Source: Ascarosepion bandense
Lineage: Eukaryota > Mollusca > Cephalopoda > Sepiida > Sepiidae
Direction of reading: 5' to 3'
Assembly (NCBI GenBank): GCA_037127315.1
Contig: JBBBDQ010001944.1
Coordinates: 1,039,001 to 1,103,000, forward strand
Length of the DNA stretch: 64,000 nucleotides
The notes under the pieces are model-generated. The model did no database searches. It worked only from the letters and a program-made list of their open reading frames with translations, and was not told where the DNA came from. Of this stretch, positions 21,665 to 32,670 are shown piece after piece; the stretch's first letter is position 1, and each line of letters starts with the position of its first letter. The translations under genes and the position numbers were made by a program.

Positions 21665-22336
21665 TTGGAAGACTCAGTGATAGCAGCACTGAGAGCTGAG
21701 ACTGAAATCAGCAAAGTAGTAAGTGACACGGTTAAAGAACTACAGGTTACATTGCTAGAGATATGGAGAAACGTAGAAGCGGATGAATTTATTAACATGA
21801 CAAAGAATGAAATTGAAGACAGAGACGCAAAATTGGCAGATAGTTTCTCAATTTGTGACAATGTACTACTGTATAATGAAAGGGTCGTGATACCAAAGTC
21901 ACTTCAAAGGAGAATTTTAAAAGACTTTCATGTTGGACATCCCGGGAAAAATCGCATGAAAGCACTAATGAGAAGCTATGTGTACTGGCCAAAAATGGAT
22001 GAGGATACCGCACAGACGGTGGAAAAGTGTAAGGGGTGTGCGGCGGCAGCAAATTCGCCACCGATTATACAAAATCCTTGGCCAAAGGTCGACAAACCGT
22101 GGTCAAGAAGACACACACACGACGCAAGACATATAAATGGCTACAGCTATTTTATATTAGTAGACAGCTTTAATAAATGGCCGGAAGTTTTTAGATATAA
22201 ACATCCAAAAACAAACAATATTTTAAGCTGTTTGCAGGAACTATTTGCGAGGTTCGGCGTCATTGACGTTTTACTTACAGATAATTGTACACAATTCACG
22301 TCAGGTGATTTTAAAGATTTTTTGAAATGTACATAA
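21665..22336 (+). pseudogene. Integrase, N-terminal and core domains
   Basis: A 223-codon frame. The zinc-binding HHCC domain is visible (HVGHPGKNRMKALMRS, then VEKCKGC). The catalytic core follows, with YFILVDSFNKWPEV and LLTDNCTQF, where the Asp of TDN is the second catalytic Asp. The first Asp region reads THDARHINGY and is disturbed. The third acidic residue lies beyond the stop at about 22336, in GLAERFEDKLKR (about 22380). The frame break separates core and C-terminus. Confidence 0.8.
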
Positions 22337-22339
22337 TAA

Positions 22340-22790
22340 GACATATAAAAACAGCTCCCTATCACCCATGATCAAATGGGCTTGCGGAAAGATTTGAAGA
22401 TAAGCTTAAGAGGGTGTTAAAAAGCGATAGACACACTATCAGAAAAAAGCAGTACAGCAATTCCTACAAGTCTACCGTATTACGCCAAACCAGAACACAC
22501 CATCAGCACTGTCACCGCTCGAGGTGATGTTCGCACGAAAAATCCGATCTGTTTTCGAGAATTTATTACCAGACAAAATCAATTATAGGAATATAGCTAC
22601 AATAGTGAAAAGATCATTCAAGCCCGGCGAAAAAGTATATTTCAAAATATCTAATAACAATATGTCGTTTTGGGAGCCAGGAATAATTATAAGCAGAATT
22701 GGAAGCGTAATATATACTGTGAAAGGGAAAGAATCCACGCATAGAAGACATGTAAATAAAATCCAAAAAAGAAGAGGTGAATAACCAAGC
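22340..22790 (+). pseudogene. Integrase C-terminal part
   Basis: Continues the integrase after the break: LAERFEDKLKR (22380), SPLEVMFARKIRSVFENLLPD (about 22505-22570), FKPGEKVYFKI and WEPGIIISRIGSVIYTV (about 22615-22720). These match the order of the gypsy integrase tail. It ends with a basic stretch and a stop at about 22782. Confidence 0.75.
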
Positions 22791-22954
22791 TCCTCACCTT
22801 TAGAATGTGAAGATTCTATGGAGGAAATCTTCGAAGGTTTTGACATCCAGAAACCAAAAGCTAATTTGGAAATCAGAAGAACCAACTGGAAGCGGAAGTT
22901 CACAGAGCATTTGATTATAGATCCAAAACGAAAAAAATATCAACCCTTCCTAAA

Positions 22955-22972
22955 AAGAAGCTAAGGAAGGGA
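22955..22972 (+). promoter_or_regulatory. Polypurine tract
   Basis: The purine-rich AAGAAG and GGAAGGGA lie directly before the 3' LTR start TGTTGGGG, the normal position for plus-strand priming. Confidence 0.65.
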
Positions 22973-23156
22973 TGTTGGGGAGTCACCCTTTTTCACACAC
23001 TCTATGGACTCTTCCATGGTATACAAATAATCCTTCCTACACAGAACAGGTTGTTGTTGTTAGAGTTGGTGTTTGTCAGAGCAGTTACATTTTTCCTCTC
23101 ATGTCTGTTTTTGTTATTATTTTATTGTGTGGTTTTCTAAACAGGAATCCACAACA
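22973..23156 (+). repeat. 3' LTR, 184 bp
   Basis: Starts TGTTGGGGAGTCACCC, ends GAATCCACAACA, followed by TSD GCAAG. Lacks the 240-bp array and about 135 further bases found in the 5' LTR. Confidence 0.85.
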
Positions 23157-23239
23157 GCAAGCCGGCACCATCTTCTTTGCATATGAAGAAAGGGATTTCA
23201 CGTATTGCTTTTCTTTTTAGCACGTAACAAAACCTTACA

Positions 23240-23880
23240 TGCTACATGTACTCGTTCTGATTGCGCAATCTTGTTACTCGCCACCATTGGCGGCAGGCAT
23301 TTTATCACAGTCTATTTTATTGTCCCTGCGCTTTGAAATATTATAGTTACTTTGTAGTTTTATATACTACTTTCTTTTGTGACTATTTTATTGTGATATT
23401 GTGGATAACAATTCCCTTACGATAAAACGTACCAGTAGAGATTTTTTTAAATTAATTTAATATACTACTGTAGAAGACTTTGACGGGGAAAATTATCTGG
23501 TAATAAATTACATATAGATTTCTGTCTGGTCGAAGTCCATGTTGTTGCCTGAAAATAAGTTTTTAATAAAAAATATGAGCTTCTACCAGACAGAAATAAA
23601 TATAACTACTAGATGCACAGGCAGTCACATGCACACAGATTAATAACCGATTCGGACATAGACGCATAACAGACCTACACTCATTATTTATTCATACCAA
23701 CGCTGTGGAACAAGGCAAATATATGAAGTCTATTTAACCAATGAAAAAGCATCTTTTTATTTCTCCCCAGTATTTCATTTTCTGATAAAGCTTCGATAAA
23801 AACGAAACAGTAAACTTATAAACCTTTCGTATTTGTTCTTTATCCTATCGTTCTGTTGGTTTCTAATTCATATTTGTTTT
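23240..23880. other. Unassigned AT-rich sequence
   Basis: No gene or known repeat recognised. It contains a short inverted pair, ATTTCTGTCTGGT (23518) and ACCAGACAGAAAT (23585). Confidence 0.35.
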
Positions 23881-24200
23881 GGTCTTGAATATGACAATAA
23901 ACATCATTCGGCAGCAAGATCTCTAATTGGGTTGTTGCGAGGATCATGGAAACAACTCTTTCTAGCTGTTGTTCCCAGTGCACCTTGATCCAGGTTGGTA
24001 GCACCTGTTAGAGCCCCAGTTATAGGAAAATTGTTTATTTCCAAACTAGGGTCAAAAAAATTTGAATGTATAAAAATAGACTTTGGTGGTAAAAAATCTA
24101 GCAATACATTTTTGAAAGAAAAATATTACTAGGAATACGTTTTTGAAAATAAAAAGTGCCTGCATTACATTTGACTCTCAACAAAACCACTTTACAAAAT
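23880..24200 (+). repeat. Interspersed repeat T3, copy b (head)
   Basis: Head of the T3 repeat (ATGACAATAAACATCATTCGGCAGCAAG...). It runs into the tandem array that follows. Confidence 0.65.
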
Positions 24201-24204
24201 TATG

Positions 24205-24905
24205 TCAAAGAAAGATGATCTGCAAACTGATTTCTGTCAAAGAATATATATTCTATTCATACAAATCTATTCTATCTAAAAAAAAATCGTGTCGGTATTA
24301 AATGAACCATTCAGGTTCATATAACGTAAAACAGAACTACAAACTGATTTCTTACAAAGAATATATATTCTATTCATACAAATCTATTCTATCTAAAACA
24401 TAGTGTCGGTATTAAATAACCGATTGAGGTTGTTATGCAATAAAACAGATTTACAAACTTATTTCTTACAAAAAATATATATTCAATTCATACAAGTCTA
24501 TTTTAAAAATCTTGTCGGCATTAAATAACCTATTCAGGTTGATATGCTGTAAAATTGATCTACAAACTGATTTGTGACAAAGAATATATATTCTATTCAT
24601 ACAAATCTATTCTATCTAAAACATAGTGTCGGTATTAAATAACACATTTAGTTTGATATAACGTAAAACAGATCTAAAACCTTATTTCTTACAAAGGATA
24701 TATATACTTTTCATACAAATCTATTATAAAAATCTTGTCGGCATTAAATAATCCATTGAGGGAATATGCCGTAAAACCGATCTACAAACTGATTTCTTAC
24801 AAAGAATATATATTATTTTCATACAAATCTAGTCTATCTAAAAATCTTGTCGGCATTAAATAACCCATTCAGGTTTTGATATGCCGTAAAACAAACCTAA
24901 CCAAA
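24205..24905 (+). repeat. About six tandem units of roughly 115 bp (T3 tail)
   Basis: Each unit reads CAAACTGATTTCTTACAAAG, ATATATATTCTATTCATAC, then GTCGGCATTAAATAACC...TTGATATGCCGTAAAAC. The unit carries GGCAT/ATGCC inverted ends. Copies of T3 at 7.6 kb and 28.8 kb have one such tail, so the array here is a local expansion. Confidence 0.85.
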
Positions 24906-24942
24906 CCAAAAGATGTGTGCTTTATATGTTATCCCTATTCAC

Positions 24943-24983
<41 letters not shown>

Positions 24984-25038
24984 TAAAGATTTCAAACAGT
25001 GAAGATAGAAAAATCAATATTGCATGGTAACTCGGCAT

Positions 25039-25039
<1 letters not shown>

Positions 25040-25131
<92 letters not shown>
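25040..25131. repeat. (GATA)n microsatellite
   Basis: About 22 GATA/TAGA units with a single interruption. Confidence 0.95.
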
Positions 25132-25670
25132 TAATCATTTAACTCCAAACAAGGTAGCAGAGCTAGTAATATTTAGTGGCTTACTGAGGGTCAAAGACAA
25201 GAAGAAAACCCTTATTAAGGAGCTATCACAATATCAAAATAGAAATTAAGACAGACCATAACGATTGACCTTGCATTTACATTTTTTGATAATGAAACCT
25301 GGGTGGAAGAAGAGAGTTTCGCAAGGAAGAAGACCAAGAAAAGAAACTTAGCATTGAATTTTATAACGGTTACATCTATTCATTGTGACTCTAAAGTAAT
25401 GAGATTTTAATAACGCGCATAAATTTAAAGATTCCAGGTAACATAGATCAGAACTCATCAGAACAATCACCATGAACGTAATTATATAAAAAACATAGGG
25501 AAGATCCATTTTGTGGTAGGAAAGTAGCTGAGGTCAAAATCAATAACAAAGAAATTCTTTGGATTTTTTTCAAGCATCTGTAAATATATAACAGCCGCAC
25601 CAAACAATATGAAACAACCATGTCATGAGCATGGACGAATAAAATGAACTTGCAAGAACTTGCAAGAACT
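25132..25670. other. Unassigned sequence
   Basis: Nothing recognised. Confidence 0.3.
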
Positions 25671-25675
25671 TGTAA

Positions 25676-25845
25676 GACTGTCTAGCACAAACCCAGTGAA
25701 CGAACTTTTCTAGCAGCAAACCAAGCAATAGATTTGGTACAATCTTTCCACTTCATGTCAGTGCAAAATGTTAGCCCGAGAAAGCGCAACGAGTTTAGTC
25801 CTCCAGGACTATTTGACGGAAGGCAAAAATGTTTTATACCCTGGA
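25676..25845 (-). mobile_element. APE-type LINE internal fragment
   Basis: The minus-strand frame gives LRFLGLTFCTDMKWKDCTKSIAWFAARKVRSL, which I recognise from the other copies (RLLGLTLSADLKWNDYIESIAKSAAMKVGSL at 35.6 kb). It is a short internal piece of the post-palm region. Confidence 0.7.
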
Positions 25846-26399
25846 AACCAAGACTGACGATCGGCATGAAATATAACGACTGACACGGATATAAAAATAT
25901 TAACTTGTTCTTTTTATTCTCTTCAGTGACAGTTGTGTGTAAATGATACCCAGAGGAAAACGCACATACGAGAGAGTAACGGGCTGGAGGTGTCTTCCTT
26001 GCGTTAATGAGTTCTCTCGATTCGTCTTCTTTTGTCGACGCGGGAAAACACGGTCCTATGTAAGTCCAGGTCTGTTGAGCTTCACATAATTACGTCTTTT
26101 CCTGGCGGGCACATCGTTTATTGCCTTGGCCATTTACATTCTGATGTACTCCTGTGTTCCATTTTGTAATTTTTCTAACTTTTGACACAGCTGATGCATC
26201 ACCTGTTTATTTGTCATTTTCTCTGACAGTAAAAACCATAATTTTGTCCGATTACTAAAATATAATTCCTTCCTTCCCTAATGTTTAAAATTATCAGACT
26301 TGAAATTTGTTTCTGTATTATTTCTGACTGAAATAATTTAATGTAACTTATATTCTGTCCTTGACAGGATACACTTTTTGTTTTTCTGCATTCCAGTTT

Positions 26400-27110
26400 T
26401 GATTGAAATCATTGTTTAATTTTTTTCGCCTCCTCACCTTTTAGTAGGTGTGAATGGGTGACAGCGGTGTGGCCTATTTGAAGTCTAGTCATTACTACTT
26501 CTTCTCTTGACATTTTCCTATTGAAAATTTTAACTTCTATCCATTTTTTGAGGATGGGTTTAATTTTGTAGAGTTTGTTTTTGCAAGAGTTCCACAACTC
26601 TTGCCATTTGGTCGAAATAAAGTTGTTGATTAGAGGTTTGTAATCTGTGTGGGGTTTTTTTTATATCACTAATATTGGTGTTAAATTATGTTTTAGCTGC
26701 TATGTCAACCTTTTCGTTTCCTCAGAGCCTAAAGTGGCTGGGAATCCAGCATAAAATAATGTTTTGTTTTGGGTGATGACGTTGATTCTTTGTAGGAGAT
26801 TGATGATCAGAGGGTTATTTAGATTTTTATTTTTAGTGCCATTAGCTCTGATAATGATTCAGAAAATATATATTTTTTGAGGTTAAGTTCGAGGATAAGG
26901 TCTAAAGCTAAGTTTATGGCAATTTTCAGCACTGAAAATTGCTGTCTGATCTGGTAGGCGTTTTTGGAGTGTGATGTTGTTAGAGATGGCTGCACTTCCT
27001 ACTGTATTTAGAACCATCTGTGTATACTTGTGTTCATTTGGGATGTTGTTCTAGGATATTATTTAAACTATCGATATTAAGTTGAGGGATGTGTTGTTGG
27101 TTGTTTTTAT
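26400..27110 (-). mobile_element. LINE fragment with RNase H domain
   Basis: In several minus-strand frames: VYTDGSK (about 27040) as the first RNase H motif, then FCWIPSHFRL.GNEKVDIAAK (about 26700-26760) as the last motif block, then the C-terminal MTRLQIGHTAVTHSHLL (about 26460-26510). This order is typical of I/R1-type LINEs with an RNase H. It is a different family from the other LINEs here. Confidence 0.75.
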
Positions 27111-27309
27111 TTTATGGCATATCAACCTCGGCGGGTCATTTATTGCCAACTATATTTTTTATTTATTTATTGCTGGTAATACCTTTTTACTTTCAAGAAT
27201 TTATTGTTGTTTTTTATATAGGTTTTGTGTCTCGTAATACTTTTTTTTTCTTTTCGGGTATCAAGATTCATTGGGATTCGTTTTTAAGGGCAGGATCCCC
27301 AAGACTTAC

Positions 27310-27468
27310 CCTTGTTATTTAAACCATGACTGGAGGGAAGGGAAGGATTAATACCTTTCCCAAGGGTACAAGTGCTTAAGTAAATGCAGGGTATCCAACT
27401 GGAATTCGAAATCGGCTCACCGATTTCTCTTTCCGAGCCGATATCCACTGCACCACAACACACATCCG
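27310..27468 (-). mobile_element. SINE family S1, 5' half
   Basis: Minus strand: box A TGGTGCAGTGG, box B GATTTCGAATTCC, body up to the CCTTTCCC hairpin region. The 3' half is absent. It starts about 15 nt downstream of a 5S-like sequence in the same orientation. Confidence 0.8.
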
Positions 27469-27477
27469 TCACTAAAT

Positions 27478-27595
27478 GCTTACAGCACCTGGTATTCCCA
27501 TCCGGTCACCCATCTAAGTACTGACCAGGCTCAACCTTGCTTAACTTCGGTGATCGAGTGATAACCGGTGTATTTTACGTGACATGGCCGTAAGC
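27478..27595 (-). rRNA. 5S rRNA-like sequence, gene or pseudogene
   Basis: The minus strand gives a 118-nt sequence that starts GCTTACGGCCAT and ends GGTGCTGTAAGC, so the terminal helix closes. The internal promoter blocks are recognisable: AAGTTAAGCAAGG (box A), GGATGGGAATACC and CAGGTGCTG (box C). Length fits 5S rRNA (about 120). There is no T-run terminator immediately downstream and it is a single copy among repeats, so a pseudogene or a 5S-derived retrosequence is likely. Confidence 0.75.
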
Positions 27596-27799
27596 TGAGG
27601 GATGTGTATTAGATCTGGACTGTTTTATTCATCAAAATCCACCATGTGCACTGTGTAAAGCTTATGTACTTAAATCGCTACAATGTTTAAGTGCCAAATG
27701 ATTTGAATGAAAAGAATCTTTTTTCTTACATTTTTATCTGTGATTTTCTGTATAAACGCAATAAAAATGCATTCTTTTTAAACAAAATGTGTTAGGTGA

Positions 27800-28052
27800 T
27801 TAGAAATTCCAGTTGAATTCCTTGCAATCACTTACGCGCAAATACCCTTGGGAAAGGTATTAATCCGTCTCTTCTCTCCGGTTATAGGCTAAATAACAGG
27901 ACCGATTGGGTTCTATAGCCTTGGCTGTCAACCAGTCAACCACAAAAAGTAATGGCAACTTACTGCGGTATAATCTACTGCCTAGTCAGTCATGTCTCTT
28001 TCGAGACATGATCGCCCAAGCGTGTATCACGTATGGCACTTAACTGACTGAC
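27800..28052 (+). mobile_element. SINE family S1, head-truncated
   Basis: Begins within box B (AAATTCCAGTTGAATTCC) and runs through the full body, including the perfect hairpin CATGTCTC-TTTC-GAGACATG and the CGCCCAAGCGTGTATCACG end. It lies about 330 bp from the inverted half copy at 27310-27468. Confidence 0.85.
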
Positions 28053-28424
28053 AAATGAGAAATGAATCATTTACAATAATTTTCAATGAAAAAGATCCTG
28101 GTGTTAGCGGCATGAGACTACTTTAGGCAGCTCAGGTCTTCATCCTAAGAAGATTATGCTGTGCTTCTGGTGAAACCGGAAAGGAACCTAGTACTATGAG
28201 CTTCTGTAAAATATCCAGTCTAATGATTCTGAAAGTTACTGCTCTCGATTAGACGAATTAAAGGCAGACATTATAAAAAACGAACAGAAAATGTATTGTT
28301 TTTCATCTGAAAATTCCAAAAATTATTGCAGCTTTGCTGGGATGTGTTACTAAACTCGCCATATTCATCAGACATTCCTCTCTCGGATTACATTTATTCA
28401 CGTCTTTTCAAAATAATCTTGGTC

Positions 28425-28850
28425 CAGTGCATGACGGTAAACTGCATCCGGCAGCAAGGCCTCTGATTGGAAGGTTGTGAGGAGCATGGAACCACCTCTT
28501 AATTGTTGTTGTTCCCAGGTCCACCCTGACCTGGAGTGGTACCATCTGTTAGGGTCCCAGCTATGGGCAAATAGTTAACCCCCAAACTGGAGTCAAAACA
28601 TTATGAAAGAATAAATATACACATTTTTGAAGGGAAAAATATCTCAGAAAAACATTTTTGAATACAAAACGAGAAGACATTTTCAGTTTTCTAAAATAAA
28701 AATAATAAAAACAAAGAAAATTCATTAAATTTTGATTAAATCAACCTTCCCACTATAACCGAACATTAAAAAAATACCTCCAAATATCACCTTTTGGCAT
28801 TAAATAAACCAAGGAGGTGTTGATATGCCGTTAAACATGACTTATTTAGC
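28425..28850 (+). repeat. Interspersed repeat T3, copy c
   Basis: Closest copy to 7250-7700, with the same head and a single tail ending TTGATATGCCGTTAAAC. Confidence 0.8.
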
Positions 28851-29551
28851 AAGAAACTGAGAAAATCTGGAAAAACGAAATGTTAAAGCTGAAATAAAAA
28901 TAGAAATGTGCAGCCAAATAGTTCGTATTTAGTTGAATAAATATTTAAATACATAATTTTGTATTGTGCTTTAATTTCTCTTAAACATTGACATGAACTT
29001 CCCGGACAACCCAATAAAATTTGTGTGAAATCAGATAAACTAAACTTTAAAACAACAAGGTTTTCTCAACATTTCAAAAATTACGTTTTATTTTTTTAAA
29101 GATGTTTTAAAAAAGAAAATAATTTTTGTGGGAACAAATTTGTCAATATGAACGAATCTATAGATTTTAGTGATAAGGGGAAAAAAGATTCCAATCAATC
29201 TAAATTCATTTTGAAATAAGACGCTCAAGTATTCTGCTTGTTGAGAAGAGTACATTTAATTTAGTAGTTCACAATAAGAACTAAAATTAAACGTTCAAGA
29301 AATATTCTTCATGTTTCAAAATGCAATTTAAATTTAGGCAAATACTTGTTTTATCTTCTTATCTAACACAATCGTAAAAGTATTCACACCATAACAACCA
29401 AAGAAAATTGGAAATAATTATTACATTCTATTTAAGAGTACTTCGAATAAGAGCACGATTAGAAGGGTAACATTGAAAATACATTGAAATATTCCAACAA
29501 TATTATAATTATTTCGTATTTAATGCAAAACACAGAGGTATATAAATAAGC
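28851..29551. other. Unassigned AT-rich sequence
   Basis: Nothing recognised apart from low-complexity A/T. Confidence 0.35.
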
Positions 29552-29555
29552 TTAA

Positions 29556-29777
29556 CCCTCTAGGGCCATTCGTATCATATTTGATACAGTATTTCCCTAT
29601 AAGGAAACATTTGGTATTTCCCTATAAGGAAACATTTGGTATTCATTGACTGAACAGTCAGTACTGCTTTCATTTGAAATTTATAAAATATTTCTCTTAA
29701 AAAATTTTTCAGGAAAATATTTCTTTCAAGGCTTGTTTTCATACTGTATCAAATATGATACGAATGGCCCTAGAGGG
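29556..29777. mobile_element. piggyBac-like MITE, 222 bp, TTAA-flanked
   Basis: Flanked by TTAA at 29552-29555 and 29778-29781. The terminal inverted repeats are CCCTCTAGGGCCATTCGTAT...CATATTTGATACAGTA and its reverse complement, 36 bp or more. An internal 25-bp direct repeat (TTTCCCTATAAGGAAACATT) appears twice near 29590-29640. TTAA targets and CCCT-type ends are the signature of the piggyBac superfamily. It has no coding capacity. Confidence 0.85.
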
Positions 29778-30013
29778 TTAATAATATAATATGATTAAGG
29801 CTTCTACTTGTCATAAAGTGGGGGATCAGTTCTATATTGTTATGAAGTAATAAACAGATCCCCCACTAATATGATACGAATGGCCCTAGAGGGTTAATAA
29901 TATAATATGATTAAGGCTTCTACTTGTCATAAAGTGGGGGATCAGTTCTATATTGTTATGAAGTAATAAACAGATCCCCCACTAATATGATACGAATGGC
30001 CCTAGAGGATTAA
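29752..30013. repeat. 116-bp tandem duplication of MITE end plus hairpin
   Basis: The MITE end (ATGATACGAATGGCCCTAGA) recurs at about 29868 and 29984 with period 116. Each unit contains a small inverted repeat, AGTGGGGGATC...GATCCCCCACT, about 55 bp overall, that resembles a tiny TIR element. Confidence 0.85.
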
Positions 30014-30172
30014 TAAAACTGGACACATTATATTACTTGTCTATCAAAACTACAAATAAAAAGAACTTATCCGAACTTAATATAAAAATCTTTTACAATT
30101 ATTTCTAAAATAATAAGATCTCATACAAATTTAATAATAATAATGATAATAATGATGATATAGTATTCAATA

Positions 30173-30735
30173 ATGAAAGAAGGAAGTAAATACAAACAAG
30201 ATATACATTTAGTAGATTCTGTAGAAAAGCAAAACCGAAGTCAAGAACCAACTATTGCGACAAAATATTTCAAAAAGAAAACCAATGATAAAGCTCATGA
30301 ACAGATGAAACAACGCTGGAAAGACAAACCTCTACATAGCCAATATCCAGAACGTGCTAATAAACTCAATGTTGATAAAGTTAATACTCATCGATGATTA
30401 CGTGCATCTGGATTAAAGTCTGAAACTGAAGGTTTTATTCTTGTTATGCAAGACCAAAGTCTTTTCACTAGGAACTTTCAAGCAAATATTATACATAGAA
30501 ATGTAAATCCAAAATGCAGTTTATGTGATAAATACAAAGAAACAATGGGCCATCTAATCTCAGAATGTTCTGTACTTGCCCCAAATGAGTATAAAAATCG
30601 TCACAATAGAGTAGAGAAATATTTACATTGGACAATGTGCAAACACTATGGAAAATATGTACACAAACACAGGTATAAACATCACCCAGCACTGGTTACA
30701 GATATAGAAGATGTCACTTTGCTACGATGTTAGGA
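30173..30735 (+). mobile_element. LINE C-terminal region with zinc-binding motif
   Basis: Two frames (30173-30397 and 30446-30733) interrupted by one stop at 30395. The text reads LRASGLKSETEGFILVMQDQS, NFQANIIHR, then CSLCDKYKETMGHLISEC (a C-x2-C...H...C knuckle), then NEYKNRHNRVEKYLHWTMCKHY. This is the region downstream of the palm found in retrotransposon-derived proteins with the WLR.G.LK.ETEGFI..AQDQ signature. The RT domain itself is not present upstream. Confidence 0.65.
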
Positions 30736-30996
30736 GAGATACAAAAAACATTAAATTGAGCCATAACACACACCACGACCTGCCTTAGGTCTTCCCACAG
30801 ACTTAGTAGGTAGTGGGACCATAGCAGAAATAAAATTATTATGAAAAATGACATAGTAATACTACTACTACTACTAACAATACTAATATAAAACAATGTA
30901 CAGAAAGTCAGTCTCCAGCCAATAATAAATGTCTCAAAAATATATTTGTGAGACTTCGAGGAATTTAAAGCAATGGTTAATATAAGCATTTCTTTA

Positions 30997-31128
30997 TGTC
31001 AAACTTATTGTCAGATTCGTTTCGATGAATGAGCGTGGTGTTTTTGTAAAAGATCTCTTTTGTGAAAAAGAGATCTTTTCAAAACACCACGCTCATTCAT
31101 CGAAACGAATCTGGCAATAAGTTTGACA
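30997..31128. mobile_element. Palindromic mariner-type MITE, 132 bp
   Basis: Flanked by TA on both sides. The arms are almost perfectly complementary (TGTCAAACTTATTG...AAGATCTCTTTT and its inverse), with a short centre at about 31065. The TA target fits the Tc1/mariner superfamily. The transcript would fold into a hairpin of about 60 bp. Confidence 0.85.
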
Positions 31129-31139
31129 TAAATATGCTG

Positions 31140-31600
31140 TTTTAGTTTTCAAAATATAAGTCGCTAAAGCGAAAATTTATAGAAAGTGCACAGATTGTTG
31201 AGTCTTCCACTGTAAATTGACATTCAGGTTCTTCAAATATGAAATGTTCTTTTTGTTGCAGTGTGAGATATTCTAAAATACAAAAGAAAAATAAAGGCAA
31301 AATCTCTGCAAAACTAAGTGAAATCGTTTTAGTAACTATTGTAAAGTGTCCATGAAGAAATTACGAACTGGATGGCGGTTTCCTGGGATCGGGTTGGGTG
31401 GAGAGCAGCTGTTTTCGTGGAAGGAAAGAGCTATGTAGAGAATAATGTCCAGAATCGACAAAGACACCAATGTCCTACAGTGAATGACTGCAGTGTATTC
31501 TATTATTATGGTCATTGTCAAAATCCGTACTGATCACACATTGGTTGTTTTCGCCATGGAAGATGCTATGTTTTATTTTCTGCTGCCGATCGACGAACAA
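31140..31600. other. Unassigned sequence
   Basis: No gene or repeat recognised. Confidence 0.3.
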
Positions 31601-31619
31601 AAATATAAATAAAATACAT

Positions 31620-31665
31620 TAGTTTGATAACGTCTTTTTTAAAAGTCGAAACGCGTTACATTTTT
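31620..31665 (+). repeat. Hammerhead-like terminal motif, degenerate
   Basis: TTTGATAAC, then TCTTTT/AAAAG, then TCGAAACGCGTTAC resembles a worn hammerhead as in ends of Penelope-like elements. The catalytic first box is not conserved. Confidence 0.35.
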
Positions 31666-31703
31666 TCCCTTTGTCACTCTGTTAATCAACCTTATATATA
31701 TAT

Positions 31704-31764
31704 ATTTTTACACGATTCGTATATATATATATATATATATATATATACGAACCGTGTAAAATTC
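31704..31764. repeat. (TA)n bounded by inverted arms
   Basis: TTTTTACACGATTCG on the left and CGAACCGTGTAAAA on the right are inverted copies that flank a pure TA tract, so the whole 60 bp can form one cruciform. Confidence 0.85.
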
Positions 31765-31964
31765 TTTGTAAAATAAAGACGGAAGCTGATGATGGTTCGC
31801 CTGCAATAGGCCATACTTCCAATTTACCATGAAATAACGTGTCTGCCTTAATTTTTCTTATATTTGCTCTATATGTATTTATATACATATATATTTAGAG
31901 CTCTCTTAGAGAGTTATTCTAACACTGTATGTACAGGATACTCCTTTGGATTTTTCTATACCCA

Positions 31965-32012
<48 letters not shown>

Positions 32013-32439
32013 CGATGTGCAGTTTGAATAACGTCAGGACACTCAAACATTCGGCGGCGATGACTTGGTGCTCGCACAATCTTTGACTGATTTAGCCAAT
32101 TTTACTCACCAAGGTTGGTTAAGTTTATTGTACGTTTCTCCGACATTATCCAAAGCTAGCACATGCAGGGAGTGCCTCTACAAGCCGATAGCATAAAATT
32201 ACACCTACAAAGAAATTGATCATTGTGTTATTTCTGCCTGAGTCTCATGGACGTTAAGTAAACCTTCTCAACATATAAATATATATGAGAATATTTTCTG
32301 ATTCTGAACAGTGAAACGAAAAACAACACGTTGATCTCGGGAGAAGCGTACATACATTCTGAGTCTAGTCATTTGTTTATGGTTACATTACTGCTAGATT
32401 TGTAACTTTATACTAAATATCTACTTTTTACGACGATAT

Positions 32440-32670
32440 TGATACGCAATCTGTAAATTTTACTGTTACGTTCCTACTAAATTTGTAACGTTTGCTGTTA
32501 TGTTTCTAAGAATTCTATAACGTTCACTGTTACTTCCCTTCTAAATCTGTAGCGTTTACTCTCATATTCCGACTAAATCTGTAACGTTTACTGTTACGCT
32601 CTTACTAAATCTGTAACGTTTACGGTTAAGTCCCGAGTAAATCTGTAACGTTTACTTTCACGTTCCTATA
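32440..32670. repeat. 32-bp minisatellite, about 7 units
   Basis: Unit like AAATCTGTAACGTTTACTGT plus TACGTTCCTACT. Spacing between successive GTAACG positions is 32 bp where clear. It abuts the LINE fragment that follows. Confidence 0.85.

Larger units (their letters stand above)
18581..23156 (+). mobile_element. Gypsy-type LTR retrotransposon, RT-deleted, with TSD
   Basis: The element is bounded by LTRs starting TGTTGGG and ending CCACAACG/A. A 5-bp target duplication GCAAG flanks it (18576-18580 and 23157-23161). Inside, in order, are a primer-binding region, gag-like coding with coiled coil and two zinc knuckles, protease, a fragment of RNase H, and integrase. The reverse transcriptase is absent. 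Motif style and order (integrase last) are those of gypsy-type elements. Frames are broken in gag and integrase, so it is non-autonomous. The intact TSD means that both ends are original. Confidence 0.9.

Noticed and set aside
23240..23880. Possible additional LTR
   Set aside because: No paired terminal sequence or target duplication could be found.
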